From contig PXOU01000014.1 of NCBI GenBank assembly GCA_003022365.1, forward strand, positions 1-46,675: 46,675 bases of DNA, given 5' to 3'. The notes beneath the pieces are model-generated. The model was not told the origin of the DNA and ran no database searches. It was given only the letters and a program-made list of their open reading frames with translations. Positions 1 to 9,086 of this stretch are shown in pieces (position 1 is the first letter of the stretch; the number at the start of each line of letters is the position of its first letter). A program made the position numbers and the translations under genes. The stretch is from Candidatus Saccharibacteria bacterium QS_5_54_17 (GTDB taxonomy: Bacteria; Patescibacteriota; Saccharimonadia; QS-5-54-17).

Positions 1-2
1 AC

Positions 3-98
3 AACCGGCCCAGAAAATGCCTGGACTACGCCACGCCCAACGAGGTATTCTCGGAAGAGTTAACCAAGGCAAGTGTTCGGATCGAAAGTCGAATGTAG
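3..98 (+). mobile_element. 3' end of IS30-family transposase (cut by window edge)
   Basis: The frame starting at base 3 encodes 31 residues beginning NRPRKCLDYATPNEVF and ending in TAG. The NRPRK-LDY-TPNEVF pattern is the characteristic C-terminus of IS30-type DDE transposases. The rest lies upstream of the window, so whether the gene is intact cannot be judged. The last 23 bases (77-99) recur at 35087-35109 at the right edge of a deleted IS30 relative, which marks them as the right end of the element. The recA promoter starts about ten bases further on, so the IS sits directly behind recA's control region. Confidence 0.8.
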
Positions 99-108
99 GA
101 GTGGGCGT

Positions 109-137
109 TTCTCCAGCCAGCCCGTATACGATATAAT
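109..137 (+). promoter_or_regulatory. Putative recA promoter
   Basis: A perfect TATAAT lies at 132-137. The base-pair positions 17 bp upstream (109-114) give only a weak -35 (TTCTCC). The recA Shine-Dalgarno AAAGGAG follows at about 153. I saw no convincing LexA-type palindrome between the IS30 end and the start codon. Confidence 0.5.
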
Positions 138-164
138 CAACATAACACCATAAAAGGAGTCCTC

Positions 165-1184
165 ATGGCGGACAAGTCGGATAATCAGTCAAAACAAGAA
201 AACGATGGTAAGGGCGAAGCGCTGGAAACAGCTGTCTCCCAGATCGAAAAACAGTTCGGCAGCGGTGCCATCATGCGGTTCGGGGATAAGCAGAGCGTCA
301 ATGTGGAGACGTTCCCCTCGGGCAGCCTGAGTTTGGACATCGCTTTGGGCGGCGGGGTGCCAAAGGGACGCATCGTGGAAGTGTTCGGCCCCGAAGCCAG
401 CGGGAAAACCACCTTAGCCCTCCACATGATCGCTGAGAGCCAAAAACAGAGCGGTACGGTTGCCTTCGTGGATGCCGAGCACGCGCTCGACCCGGAGTAT
501 TCCAGGACTATCGGTGTCAATCTTGATAATTTACTAATCTCCCAACCTGACACTGGAGAGCAAGCGCTGGAAATTACGGAGACGCTGGTCCGGTCCAGCG
601 CCGTTGATGTAGTGGTGGTTGATTCAGTAGCAGCGCTGGTTCCTAAAGCGGAAATCGAAGGCGAAATGGGCGATGCCCACGTCGGCCTGCAAGCGCGGCT
701 GATGAGCCAGGCCTTGCGCAAACTGGCCGGGGCTATCGCCAAATCCAACACCACGGTGGTGTTTATCAACCAGCTGCGACAGAAAATCGGGGTTATGTTC
801 GGCAATCCGGAAACAACTCCCGGTGGACAGGCGCTCAAATACTACTCATCGGTCCGCATCGAAGTCCGGCGCACCCAGGCCATCAAACACGGCGAGGAAT
901 CGGTCGGCAATAACGTCAAAGCCAAAGTGGTCAAAAACAAGGTCTCCGCTCCCTTCAAGGTGGCCGAATTTGACATCATGTACAACGAAGGCATTTCCGG
1001 TAGCGGCGACTTGCTCGATCTCTCCGTTAAGCACAATCTGGTCAAAAAATCGGGGGCCTGGTATGAATACGATGGTGAGAAAATCGGCCAAGGCCGGGAA
1101 GCCGCCAAGCAGTACCTGAAAGATTCCCCCCAAGTCGCCCGGAAACTCGAGAAGGCTATCCGCAAAGAGGCGCTGGGCAAATAG
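165..1184 (+). CDS. recA: RecA recombinase
   Basis: Complete RecA of 339 residues, the usual length. It forms ATP-dependent filaments on single-stranded DNA for strand exchange and repair. Visible motifs: Walker [10 protein letters not shown] at residues 75-83, Walker B-type [10 protein letters not shown] near 150, and the DNA-binding loop L2 region with [18 protein letters not shown] near 215-235. The start is fixed by the Shine-Dalgarno AAAGGAG about seven bases upstream. recX follows on the same strand after a gap of about 490 bp that holds a small gene on the other strand, so the two are probably not strictly co-transcribed. Confidence 0.98.
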   Translation: MADKSDNQSKQENDGKGEALETAVSQIEKQFGSGAIMRFGDKQSVNVETFPSGSLSLDIALGGGVPKGRIVEVFGPEASGKTTLALHMIAESQKQSGTVAFVDAEHALDPEYSRTIGVNLDNLLISQPDTGEQALEITETLVRSSAVDVVVVDSVAALVPKAEIEGEMGDAHVGLQARLMSQALRKLAGAIAKSNTTVVFINQLRQKIGVMFGNPETTPGGQALKYYSSVRIEVRRTQAIKHGEESVGNNVKAKVVKNKVSAPFKVAEFDIMYNEGISGSGDLLDLSVKHNLVKKSGAWYEYDGEKIGQGREAAKQYLKDSPQVARKLEKAIRKEALGK

Positions 1185-1216
1185 TGTCTCTCCGCTGTTT
1201 TCCCGCGGCGGGCATA

Positions 1217-1530
1217 TTACCGGTTACGATTCGTCTGTGTTGGGGGGTGCTCGTGGCCGGCGCGTGCTTCCTGGGCCCATCTGTACAACTCCTCCAGGCT
1301 GATTGATACGGGATTGGGTTCGGGGAGCGCCGCTTTGGCCTCTTCATCTGTGACCTCTTCATCTATGGTTGGGTCATAATCACCGACGTGATGAGTGTTG
1401 CAATAGGAGCAGGGGTATGCATGCGCGGGCTGGAACTGTTGATCATTCAGAATTCTGGCCCGGCGACGGGCCTCTTGCTCGCTTACACGTTGTTTGTCTT
1501 GACAGGAGGATTCATGGGGGGGTTTTTCAT
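1217..1530 (-). pseudogene. Small CxxC zinc-ribbon-like protein, frameshifted at a C7/G7 tract
   Basis: Read on the minus strand from the codon after the homopolymer, the frame runs to TAA at 1217-1219. It contains RVSEQEARRRARILND, then the metal-binding-like YPCSYCNTHHVG, then an acidic region and LEELYRWAQEA. This E-rich helix followed by CxxC..HH layout resembles small zinc-ribbon proteins I know from Patescibacteria. No start codon exists in this frame. The ATG at 1528-1530 is in another frame and reaches the right one if the G7 tract at 1516-1522 had eight bases, giving a 104-residue protein. So this is either a one-base sequencing slip, a phase-variable gene, or an early pseudogene. 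Confidence 0.55.
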
Positions 1531-1671
1531 ACCTTAACCTGGCGCCATTATCACGTTACCTGATAATCAAAATGTGAATTGTTACTATCAAAATACATCG
1601 ATCGGCCCTCTCCGGCAAACACAAGAGCTTTTACGGGGGTTTTAAGTAGTAATAGTAGCTGGATTTCATAT

Positions 1672-2274
1672 ATGAAGATAACGAGCATCGCCCCACAGCA
1701 AAAAACAGAAGGTCGGTACTCGGTCTACGTGGATGGAGAATTCGCGCTCGGGGTTGGGGAAGATGAGCTGGTGCGACTGGGTTTATACACCGGCCAGGAG
1801 CTTACTGGCGACCAATTGGAACGCACCCGGGCAGAAGCAGAATTTTCCAAAGCCTACCAACGGGTGGTCAATTATATATCCATCCGGCCCCGGAGTGAGT
1901 GGGAAATTACCGATTACATGCGGCGAAAGTCCTATAGCGTTGAAACCGCCCGGGCGGTGTTGGATAAAGTCAAAAGACTACAACTAGTTGATGATCAGGC
2001 ATTTGCCCGGTCGTGGATCGAGTGGCGGCAGGCCACCACGCCCCGGAGCCGCTACCAACTCCAGCAGGAACTCGCCCGAAAAGGCGTTGATGAGGAGACG
2101 ATCGAGGAAGCGCTATCCGGTATCGATGAAGACGAGCAAGTTCGCACAGCCCGTGCTTTGATTGATAAAAAAGGTCATCGCTACAGCAGCCGAGGGAAAC
2201 TCATGAGCTATCTTTCCCGGCAGGGGTTTACCTACGATACGATCCAAAAAGCACTGGGCGAGGAAACAGAGTAG
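1672..2274 (+). CDS. recX: RecX regulatory protein
   Basis: A 200-residue protein built of the three-helix repeats typical of RecX, which binds RecA filaments and limits their growth. Typical patterns are EWEITDYMRRKSYS near 85, LVDDQAFARSWIEWR near 110 and GKLMSYLSRQGFTYDTI at the C-terminus. An upstream extension of the frame is possible, but the ATG at 1672 (MKITSIAPQQ) begins where the family begins. There is no strong Shine-Dalgarno. Its position behind recA supports the call. Confidence 0.92.
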   Translation: MKITSIAPQQKTEGRYSVYVDGEFALGVGEDELVRLGLYTGQELTGDQLERTRAEAEFSKAYQRVVNYISIRPRSEWEITDYMRRKSYSVETARAVLDKVKRLQLVDDQAFARSWIEWRQATTPRSRYQLQQELARKGVDEETIEEALSGIDEDEQVRTARALIDKKGHRYSSRGKLMSYLSRQGFTYDTIQKALGEETE

Positions 2275-2411
2275 GCCGCCGACACGCTCCGCGATTTCCG
2301 ATTGCCTGAGCGCCCGGATAGAACCAACACGCAACGTTGAGGTAGTGTGTGGCAACAGTCAGATTCCCCCGCCCACGTGAGGAGTCGGTGCGCCTTGAGT
2401 CCGGGAAATGA

Positions 2412-2924
2412 TTAGGTCGGGGTCTGTTGGGTGGCTAAGCTATGGGATTGAATGGTGGCGTCACTGAGGGTGACTTTGTGGTTATCCACCTCCAGGATTT
2501 GCTTCCGGTCGACGATGAGCAAGCCGCCGCTGAAACTGCGCCACACGGGTTGGTGAACGTGGATTTTCTCGATCCGGTAACTGACGGTGTCGACGATATA
2601 ATCCTCGACTTTTCCCAGCCGTTTTTTGCTATGGGTAACGGCCCGTTTGCCACCCAGTTGGTAATTTATATCCAGCACTTCCTTGAGCCGGGGTAGTTCA
2701 TCTTTGCTACTGAGCGCGTCAACGTCATCGATCATGACCTGTTTCCGGTTCAACTCCCGGATATTGCGCACCAGCAGAATATTTTCCGGCTTGTGGTCGG
2801 TGTAGAAACCGGCGACCTCCAGTTTAAACGGATCGATGATAGGGCGGACGATCTTGGTAGTCGGCTGTCCATCTCGCATATTGATGACCCGGATATCCTG
2901 GAATTGCCGTGACTGCATAAGCAT
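2412..2924 (-). CDS. PRC-barrel domain protein
   Basis: The protein starts MLMQSRQFQDIRVINMRDGQ, a PRC-barrel opening in which a short beta barrel precedes an 'inherited' region; a second barrel-like stretch follows near residue 85 (LKEVLDINYQLGGKRAV). PRC barrels occur in RimM and in proteins that bind RNA or membranes; the substrate here is unknown. I chose the ATG at 2924 because a -10 box, TACAAT (2931-2936, minus strand), ends six bases upstream, making the mRNA leaderless. An extension to 2981 would run through that promoter. The gene is divergent from the lamin-tail gene and convergent with recX. Confidence 0.8.
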   Translation of the reverse strand: MLMQSRQFQDIRVINMRDGQPTTKIVRPIIDPFKLEVAGFYTDHKPENILLVRNIRELNRKQVMIDDVDALSSKDELPRLKEVLDINYQLGGKRAVTHSKKRLGKVEDYIVDTVSYRIEKIHVHQPVWRSFSGGLLIVDRKQILEVDNHKVTLSDATIQSHSLATQQTPT

Positions 2925-2965
2925 ATCCGCATTGTAACGCATTTGACACGCTACGTCAGACCGTG
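2925..2965. promoter_or_regulatory. Divergent promoter region
   Basis: On the minus strand CTGACG, 17 bp and TACAAT precede the PRC-barrel ATG by six bases. On the plus strand TTGACA (2943-2948) could serve the lamin-tail gene, with a poor -10 near 2966. The two promoters overlap. Confidence 0.5.
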
Positions 2966-3017
2966 CTAATGCTTGACTCACATCAGAAAAACAAAAACAA
3001 AAACAAAGGACTTGAAC

Positions 3018-4925
3018 ATGAAATACGTTTCCGCGGCGCTCTTTTTATGTGTGCAGCTTGCTCCCGTTGCGGTCGCTGCCCAGAGCCATTCTGATGCTGG
3101 AACTCCGGACGGTGCCCATCCAGTCGTCAGCGAGGTACTGCTGGGCACGGAGGCCACCGCCAGTCAGGAGTTTATAGAGCTGCATAATCCCTCCGATCAA
3201 CGCATCAAGTTTGGTGAAGACTGGACCTTACAAAAAGCCGCGGCCAGCGGCGGGGGAGACCAAGAGCCGAATTGGCACCGGGAAGTTAACCTGAAAGGTA
3301 GTATCGAACCCCGTGGTTACTACCTGCTGACCGCCGATGATTGGTATGAGGAAGAAGAAATCACCGCCAACGCGGCTGATTTTTGGGATATACCACACAA
3401 CCGCGTTGCTGGGTTCTTGAATTTCGGGTTGGCCGATTCCGGCGGCCACATTCGCTTGATGGGCCCGGCTTCCGGAGGTGATGGAGCCACTGAGCCTGAA
3501 GAGATGGATCGCGTTGCTTGGGGAGAAGCTACATTCCCAGAAAAACAAGCGGTATCTCCTCCGCCTTCGCGGGGAAAAAGTATGCACCGGAGATTCGCGG
3601 TTGATGGCAGCATTATCGACACCGATGACAACGCGAACGATTTCCATATCAGTCACGGCCCTTCTCCTACTGCCACTCCTCCACCAAGCGAAAATGATGC
3701 CGGCGATGGTGATAGCGATAGGGACCAATCGTCGGATGACACCCAGCAACCGGAAGAAGAGCATTCGAGCTCATCGGATCAAGACAACGGGTCAGCATCC
3801 GGCGCCCGCGTGGTCGTGACCGAAGTACTGCCCGACCCGGAAAGTCCCGCCACTGACGCCCGGGACGAATTCGTGGAACTCTATAATCCCACCTCCGAGG
3901 AGATAGAGCTGGAAGGGTATGTTATACAAACCGGGAGTGATCTGGGATATGAGTTCCAAATACCCGATGGTATAACGATTGCCTCGCTTGAACGTCGCGC
4001 ATTCTATGCCCGCAATGCCTCGCTTACGCTGACCAATAGCGGCGGCCGGGTGCGAGTAGTCGATCCGGAAGGAAACACCGCCAGCAACGTGGTCACCTAT
4101 CCTGATGCTTCAACCGGGGCATCATGGGGCCGAGTGGAGGGTTCGTTCCAATGGTCGGAGAGAACCACGCCTGGCAGCAATAATATGCCGCCGACTCCTG
4201 AATCAGCACCGGACGAGGATTCAGCAACAGATGAATCCAACTCACCGGCCGCCTCCCAAGAACAGCTCCGGCAGACATACCCCCAGCTGCACATACGGGA
4301 AATACTTCCCGACCCTGCCGACCCCTTAACTGACGCCAAAGATGAATTCGTGGAGCTATACAATCCTACTTCCGCGGCAGTTACTCTGGAGGGGTATATA
4401 CTCGAGACCGGTACTGATTTTAACTCCAGCCACGAGCTCGAAGGTACGATTGCTCCCCAGGGTCGTGAAGCTGTTTTTTCCGACAACGCCACCATGTCAT
4501 TAGTCAATAGCGGCGGATCGGCTCGTCTAGTGGGGGAAAATGAGGATGTGATAGACAAGATTCCCGCCTATCCGGCGGCTGAAACGGGAGCTTCCCGGGC
4601 GCTGTTTGATGGGAAATGGCAATGGACGACCCGGCCCACCCCGGCCGCGATTAATAAGCTCGCCCAACCCGCTGACACGGATGAAGGCAGGGAAGGTGAT
4701 GTCGCTGCCGCTTCCGATGACAGTCAAACGTCGGGGCAGGATGAGGCGGTGAGTAATATCACGGAGCCGGCAACCATCGAAACCTCACCCTACACCACGG
4801 CTTCCGTTGTGATTTCCATCGCCTTAGCGGTACTATATATGCTGTATGAGTTCCGGTATGACATCCGAAATTACATCGAAATCACCCGACGATACATCGC
4901 GCGTTGGCGAGCAGATCGGGATTAA
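3018..4925 (+). CDS. Exported triple lamin-tail-domain protein
   Basis: 635 residues. The N-terminus MKYVSAALFLCVQLAPVAVA is a Sec signal peptide. Three lamin-tail domains follow, each starting with a V-x-E-(V/I)-L pattern and an EF(I/V)EL(H/Y)NP signature (near residues 38-60, 270-295 and 430-460). They are separated by low-complexity linkers rich in S, P, E and D. A membrane helix near the C-terminus (SVVISIALAVLYMLY) and a basic cytoplasmic tail anchor the protein. Such proteins are common on CPR cell surfaces, role unknown. The start was chosen for the signal peptide and the upstream AAAGGA. tsaE begins inside its 3' end. Confidence 0.85.
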   Translation: MKYVSAALFLCVQLAPVAVAAQSHSDAGTPDGAHPVVSEVLLGTEATASQEFIELHNPSDQRIKFGEDWTLQKAAASGGGDQEPNWHREVNLKGSIEPRGYYLLTADDWYEEEEITANAADFWDIPHNRVAGFLNFGLADSGGHIRLMGPASGGDGATEPEEMDRVAWGEATFPEKQAVSPPPSRGKSMHRRFAVDGSIIDTDDNANDFHISHGPSPTATPPPSENDAGDGDSDRDQSSDDTQQPEEEHSSSSDQDNGSASGARVVVTEVLPDPESPATDARDEFVELYNPTSEEIELEGYVIQTGSDLGYEFQIPDGITIASLERRAFYARNASLTLTNSGGRVRVVDPEGNTASNVVTYPDASTGASWGRVEGSFQWSERTTPGSNNMPPTPESAPDEDSATDESNSPAASQEQLRQTYPQLHIREILPDPADPLTDAKDEFVELYNPTSAAVTLEGYILETGTDFNSSHELEGTIAPQGREAVFSDNATMSLVNSGGSARLVGENEDVIDKIPAYPAAETGASRALFDGKWQWTTRPTPAAINKLAQPADTDEGREGDVAAASDDSQTSGQDEAVSNITEPATIETSPYTTASVVISIALAVLYMLYEFRYDIRNYIEITRRYIARWRADRD

Positions 4926-5316
4926 TCTTGACGGCGGTGAAATCCTTGAACTAATCGGCGATGTCGGGAGTGGCAAAACGGTGTTCGTACGCGGCCTGGC
5001 GACAGCTGTGGGGAGCGCCGATCAAGTTACCAGCCCCACCTTCACCATTTCACGGATATACTCAGGTGAAGGGATCGAGGTGCATCATTTTGATTTTTAC
5101 CGGTTGCAGGATCCGGGTCTGATGCGGGCTGAATTGCAGGAGAGTGTGGCTGATCCGGAAGTAGTGGTGGTTACCGAATGGAGCGATGTGGTAGCCGATG
5201 TGTTGCCGCCGGAGCGCCTCCGGATCGCATTTACGCCCATTTCGGAAACGTCACGCCGACTGGAAATCTCCGCCATGGACCGGCTGCATGCCGCCTGTAT
5301 AGGAGAAATGTCGTGA
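4858..5316 (+). CDS. tsaE: TsaE, ATPase of tRNA t6A modification
   Basis: 152 residues with the family opening (T-S-x-S-P-x-x-T-x-x-x-G-E), Walker A GDVGSGKT at 34-41, the TSPTF motif near 60 and HFDFYRL near 80. TsaE is the P-loop partner of TsaB and TsaD in making N6-threonylcarbamoyladenosine in ANN-decoding tRNAs. It overlaps the previous gene by 68 bp. An alternative start twelve bases earlier (4846) cannot be excluded. tsaD is not in the window. Confidence 0.92.
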   Translation: MTSEITSKSPDDTSRVGEQIGINLDGGEILELIGDVGSGKTVFVRGLATAVGSADQVTSPTFTISRIYSGEGIEVHHFDFYRLQDPGLMRAELQESVADPEVVVVTEWSDVVADVLPPERLRIAFTPISETSRRLEISAMDRLHAACIGEMS

Positions 5317-5705
5317 TTCTGGCGGTTAAAACGGACAACCCGGTTGTTGAGTTGTATCTGCTCGACGACCAAACCCGAGTGCTAGACCGAGATGTATCCC
5401 AAGTCGGCAAGCGCTTATCCGAGGAATTATTAGGCCGGATAGAAAACCTTCTGGAATCGGGTGATGGCAGTCTGGAGTCCATTACCGGCATTATTGCCTA
5501 CAGGGGACCAGGTTCATTTACCGGATTGCGTATCGGGTTGAGTGTGACCAATGCCTTAGCTTACGCACTTGGGGTGCCGATCGCGGGGGCGACAGGGGAG
5601 GCATGGATCACGGAAGGTGTATCTGGTTTGGAAACGTGGGAACCGGGAAAAAGCGTCACCGCCGAATACGGCGGAGAAGCTAATATCAGTGAACGGCGGA
5701 CCTAA
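5313..5705 (+). CDS. tsaB: TsaB-like protein, short form
   Basis: 130 residues beginning ILAVKTDNP with a GTG start that overlaps the tsaE stop (GTGA). A Shine-Dalgarno AGGAG sits about ten bases upstream. The core motif YRGPGSFTGLRIGLSVTNALAY is typical of TsaB. The usual protein has about 220-230 residues and two domains. Only the N-terminal ASKHA-like domain remains here, followed by an unrelated short tail. Short TsaB proteins are frequent in reduced genomes. It should scaffold TsaD together with TsaE. Confidence 0.85.
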   Translation: MILAVKTDNPVVELYLLDDQTRVLDRDVSQVGKRLSEELLGRIENLLESGDGSLESITGIIAYRGPGSFTGLRIGLSVTNALAYALGVPIAGATGEAWITEGVSGLETWEPGKSVTAEYGGEANISERRT

Positions 5706-5749
5706 ATCATCCCCCCGGATTCTCTCAGAGTACTATTAAGCATAAGAAC

Positions 5750-5810
5750 TTGAATTTTGTCAAAAAATACGGTATGAAAGAATGTGGTCTTCCCCGCCGG
5801 GGTGAAGACC
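5750..5810 (+). promoter_or_regulatory. Promoter plus leader hairpin
   Basis: TTGAAT (5750-5755), 17 bp and TATGAA (5773-5778) form a reasonable promoter. Just after the predicted start lies a strong hairpin at 5786-5810 (GGTCTTC... paired with ...GAAGACC, one bulge). No T-run follows, so it is more likely a leader structure than a terminator. Confidence 0.4.
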
Positions 5811-5857
5811 AAAGCTATATGAGATAGTGGCAACCGATCAATGGAGTTGTTCCCGGT

Positions 5858-6430
5858 ATGAGCGTGGATGTAGGCAAGGAAAGCGAGGGTCAACCTCACG
5901 GTTCTGGGGAGGTCAGCTCTCACCAGGCAGAACGCGTTGGGTATGCAGCGGCGAACACTATTTCCGCGGTGATGGAGCGTGATGTCACCGAGGCTATAGG
6001 CGAAAAAGACCCCCAAGAGGCCGTCGATATCATAAATCAATATATGGGTTTTCTGGGGGAGTTTGATTTACAAATCACCCAACCGGCTTACGCCGAGATT
6101 GATCAACACCAATCACGGGAAGATTTTGCCGGTGACGTAAATGTAGACAACGTGCTCCTGTTTTTACTGGGCGGGAGTTACCGGGACGGTATATGCCAGC
6201 AGCGGCGCCAACGACCATGTTATCAACGGTTTGCCTTTTTGCTGCCGGATACTGCCGCTTCTTTACGTGAGAAATTACATGACCATTCAGGGGGATTCCA
6301 GGCACTTTCGTCTGAAGATCAGGAACGGGTAGCAGCAGTCTATCGGACATTGCGGCTACTCGTCGACAAAAACGACCCCTACGTCACCGACGAAAACGAC
6401 AATATCGACAGCTATTACTTGAAACGCTAA
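5858..6430 (+). CDS. Hypothetical protein
   Basis: 190 residues, no family recognised. The composition is soluble and acidic, without signal peptide or membrane segment. The C-terminal half contains a helix-rich stretch (SSEDQERVAAVYRTLRLLVD). No clear Shine-Dalgarno precedes the ATG; a promoter and hairpin lie about 80 bp upstream. It sits alone between tsaB and rny. That it is a gene is inferred from its length and absence of a better candidate in this stretch. Confidence 0.55.
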   Translation: MSVDVGKESEGQPHGSGEVSSHQAERVGYAAANTISAVMERDVTEAIGEKDPQEAVDIINQYMGFLGEFDLQITQPAYAEIDQHQSREDFAGDVNVDNVLLFLLGGSYRDGICQQRRQRPCYQRFAFLLPDTAASLREKLHDHSGGFQALSSEDQERVAAVYRTLRLLVDKNDPYVTDENDNIDSYYLKR

Positions 6431-6431
6431 A

Positions 6432-6460
6432 TTGATTTTGTCACTGACGCGTCATATAGT
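6432..6460 (+). promoter_or_regulatory. rny promoter with palindromic operator candidate
   Basis: TTGATT (6432-6437) and TATAGT (6455-6460) are exactly 17 bp apart. The perfect ten-base palindrome TGACGCGTCA fills 6445-6454 and abuts the -10. This is where a repressor would bind. The predicted leader to rny is about 125 nt. Confidence 0.45.
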
Positions 6461-6590
6461 AGAGATAGCGCAATAAGTACTGATAACGAGATTACCGTTG
6501 TGTCCCGGATGCAGCCTTCATGCTTTCTTGACTAATTGCCATCATAATTACGTTTGAAACATCCGGCCACCGGTAAGAAAGGGAGCGACA

Positions 6591-8108
6591 ATGGAATTAA
6601 TTATAGTAGTAGCTGCCGTCGTCGCCGGCGGCGGTGCTGGATATGTAGCCAAATCAACCCAGGTAAAGCGGACACTCGGGCATGCCGAGGAAAAGGTAAA
6701 AAAACGTCTCCAGGAGGCGGAAGAAGAGAGTAAAAACATCGTCTTGGAAGCCAAGGAAGAAGCTACTCGCCTGGCTGAAGAGGGTAAAAAAGAGGAAAAA
6801 CAGCGCCGGCAGGAGTTGGTCGACACCGAGAAGCGCCTAACCAAACGTGAAGAAACATTGGACAAAAAATTGGACGATCTGGACAAACGTTCCGAAAAAG
6901 TCCGCCAAGAGGAAGACGAGATTGAGAAATTCAAACAAGAACTAACCGAACTCCGGCAAAAAAGTCAGGAAAACCTGGAAAAGATTGCCGAGATGAGTAA
7001 GGACGAAGCAGCTGACCGTCTGATGAAAATGACTGAAAAAGACATGCGGGAAGATCTGACCAAGTTAACCGAAAAACTCAAAAATGACGCCAAAGAGGCG
7101 GCCGAAGATGATGCCCGGACGGCGCTTCTCTCCGCCATGGAGCGGCTTGCCAGTGACGTGAGCGTCGAGAAGACCGTTTCTTCGGTTGATTTGCCCAATG
7201 ATGAAATGAAAGGCCGGATTATCGGCAAAGACGGCCGGAATATCCAGGTCATCGAGCGGGTAACCGGAGTCGACGTGTTAGTAGATGACACCCCAGGGGT
7301 TGTGGTGCTTTCCAGCTTCGACCCGATTCGCCGGCAAGTAGCCCGGCGGGCGCTGGAAATACTCATGGAAGATGGCCGTATTCATCCCGGCCGGATTGAA
7401 GAAGTCGTCCAAAAAGCACAGAAAGAGATCGACAAGGAAGTCATGCAGGCGGGTGCCGACGCGGCTCGGGAAACTGGAGTCGTTGGCTTGCCGAAAGAAG
7501 TCCAGCGTATGGTGGGAGAATTAAAATTCCGCACCTCATATGGACAGAACGTACTCAAACACTCGACTGAAATGACGCATTTGGCCGGGATGATCGCTGA
7601 AGAAGTCGGTGCCAATGTGCGGGTGAGTAAGTACGCGGCACTGATCCATGATATGGGCAAATCGCTAACCCATAAAATGGAAGGGAAGCATCACCACATT
7701 TCAGGAGAAATGGCGCGTAAATACGGCGTGGATGAAGCCATCGCCCACGCGGCTGAAGCCCATCATGATGATGTGGAAGCTACGACACCCGAGGCCATGG
7801 TCGTCCGGGTCGTGGATGCCATCAGCGCGGCCCGGCCCGGCGCCCGGAGCCAGTCAGTCGAAAACTTTATGCAGCGAATGCAGGATCTCGAGAATGTAGC
7901 CACCGGATTCTCCGGTGTGGAAAAAGCATACGCCATTTCCGCCGGACGGGAGATCCGGGTTTTCGTCCAACCTGAAGACGTCGATGATCTTTCAGCCTAT
8001 CGATTAGCACGTGACGTAGCCGACAAGATCGAAAGCACGCTCCAGTATCCGGGCACCGTCAAGGTGAACGTAATCCGTGAAACCCGCTCGATTGAATATG
8101 CCAAATAG
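6591..8108 (+). CDS. rny: Ribonuclease Y
   Basis: 505 residues. Order of parts: an N-terminal membrane helix (residues 1-20), a long charged coiled coil to about 190, a KH RNA-binding domain with GRIIGKDGRNI near 210, and an HD domain with the catalytic LIHDMGK near 350 and HHDD pattern near 395. RNase Y is a membrane-bound endonuclease that starts mRNA decay and depends on two metal ions held by the HD residues. A Shine-Dalgarno AAAGGGAG lies a few bases before the ATG. The ymdB gene downstream matches the linkage known from Firmicutes. Confidence 0.97.
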   Translation: MELIIVVAAVVAGGGAGYVAKSTQVKRTLGHAEEKVKKRLQEAEEESKNIVLEAKEEATRLAEEGKKEEKQRRQELVDTEKRLTKREETLDKKLDDLDKRSEKVRQEEDEIEKFKQELTELRQKSQENLEKIAEMSKDEAADRLMKMTEKDMREDLTKLTEKLKNDAKEAAEDDARTALLSAMERLASDVSVEKTVSSVDLPNDEMKGRIIGKDGRNIQVIERVTGVDVLVDDTPGVVVLSSFDPIRRQVARRALEILMEDGRIHPGRIEEVVQKAQKEIDKEVMQAGADAARETGVVGLPKEVQRMVGELKFRTSYGQNVLKHSTEMTHLAGMIAEEVGANVRVSKYAALIHDMGKSLTHKMEGKHHHISGEMARKYGVDEAIAHAAEAHHDDVEATTPEAMVVRVVDAISAARPGARSQSVENFMQRMQDLENVATGFSGVEKAYAISAGREIRVFVQPEDVDDLSAYRLARDVADKIESTLQYPGTVKVNVIRETRSIEYAK

Positions 8109-8279
8109 TCTGAGCCCGGAACCTCATCAATCTTTATCGCAAAAATCCCTATCTATATCCGGGAGGGGAGATGTGAGTCCCGATTGTGACATGGCCCACG
8201 CCCCCGAAGCGGCACGGTTGCCGGAACAGGACGGGCGCCTATATGCCGGGGCCAACGGGGCTTTAAGGGTCGAGCAAAC

Positions 8280-9086
8280 GTGAAATTTCTGTATATAGGT
8301 GACATCATGGGTAAATTCGGCAGATGGGTGACCGAGCGTGAATTGCCCGGTCTGCGTGCTGAGTATGAGCCGGATTTTGTCATAGCCCAGGCGGAAAATG
8401 TCACTCATGGCTCGGGTATCAACCGGCAGCATTACGGGGAGCTGAAACGGCTCGGTATAGACGGATTTACCAGTGGCAACCATATTTTCAAACGGGAAGA
8501 CATACAGCCACTATTGGATGATCCCGCGGCCCCGATTACCCGCCCGGCCAATTATCCGGCCGGCAATCAAGGAGTGCCGTATAAGACATTATCAACTTCC
8601 CGGGGTGAGGTGATATTGATTACGCTTATGGGGCAAATCGTGGGCAAGGATGCCGATGTACCCGCCAACAATCCGCTTCACGATATAGACAACATTCTCC
8701 AAGCAATACGCCCGCCACGTCCAATAGCCACGATCGTCAATTTTCACGGGGATTACTCCAGTGAAAAAGTGGTTATCGGCCAGTATTTGGATGGAAAAGT
8801 CACGGCAGTCATAGGAGATCACTGGCATATTCCCACGGCTGATGCCCGGATTCTCTCCGGGGGAACGGCCCATATGAGCGATGTGGGCATGGTCGGGGCC
8901 CGCGATTCTTCCCTGGGCGTAGATACCGAAATCATTGTGCGACGGTGGCGAGGAGAAGAGCAGGGGAGTAACCAACTCAGCGAGCGGGGGACGTATCAGT
9001 TTAGCTGCGTGTTGGTGGATGTTGATGAGTCAACCGGTCTCGCCCGGGATATACAACATATCTTCCGCAGTGGCGTCACCGGATAA
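8280..9086 (+). CDS. ymdB: YmdB-family metallophosphoesterase
   Basis: 268 residues with a GTG start. Metal-site motifs of the family are all present: GDIMGKFGR near 8, AENVTHGSGI near 40, GNHIFK near 62, VNFHGDYSSEK near 155 and GDHWHIPTADARIL near 180. In Bacillus, YmdB is a 2',3'-cyclic nucleotide phosphodiesterase that affects RNA turnover and interacts with RNase Y. The position directly after rny supports the same partnership. Confidence 0.93.
   Translation: MKFLYIGDIMGKFGRWVTERELPGLRAEYEPDFVIAQAENVTHGSGINRQHYGELKRLGIDGFTSGNHIFKREDIQPLLDDPAAPITRPANYPAGNQGVPYKTLSTSRGEVILITLMGQIVGKDADVPANNPLHDIDNILQAIRPPRPIATIVNFHGDYSSEKVVIGQYLDGKVTAVIGDHWHIPTADARILSGGTAHMSDVGMVGARDSSLGVDTEIIVRRWRGEEQGSNQLSERGTYQFSCVLVDVDESTGLARDIQHIFRSGVTG

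Noticed and set aside
100-164. LexA/SOS box before recA
   Set aside because: No convincing palindrome of known SOS-box type is present.
1369-1563. Plus-strand frame of 64 codons between recA and recX
   Set aside because: The minus strand of the same stretch encodes a recognisable CxxC protein; the plus frame has no family pattern or ribosome site.
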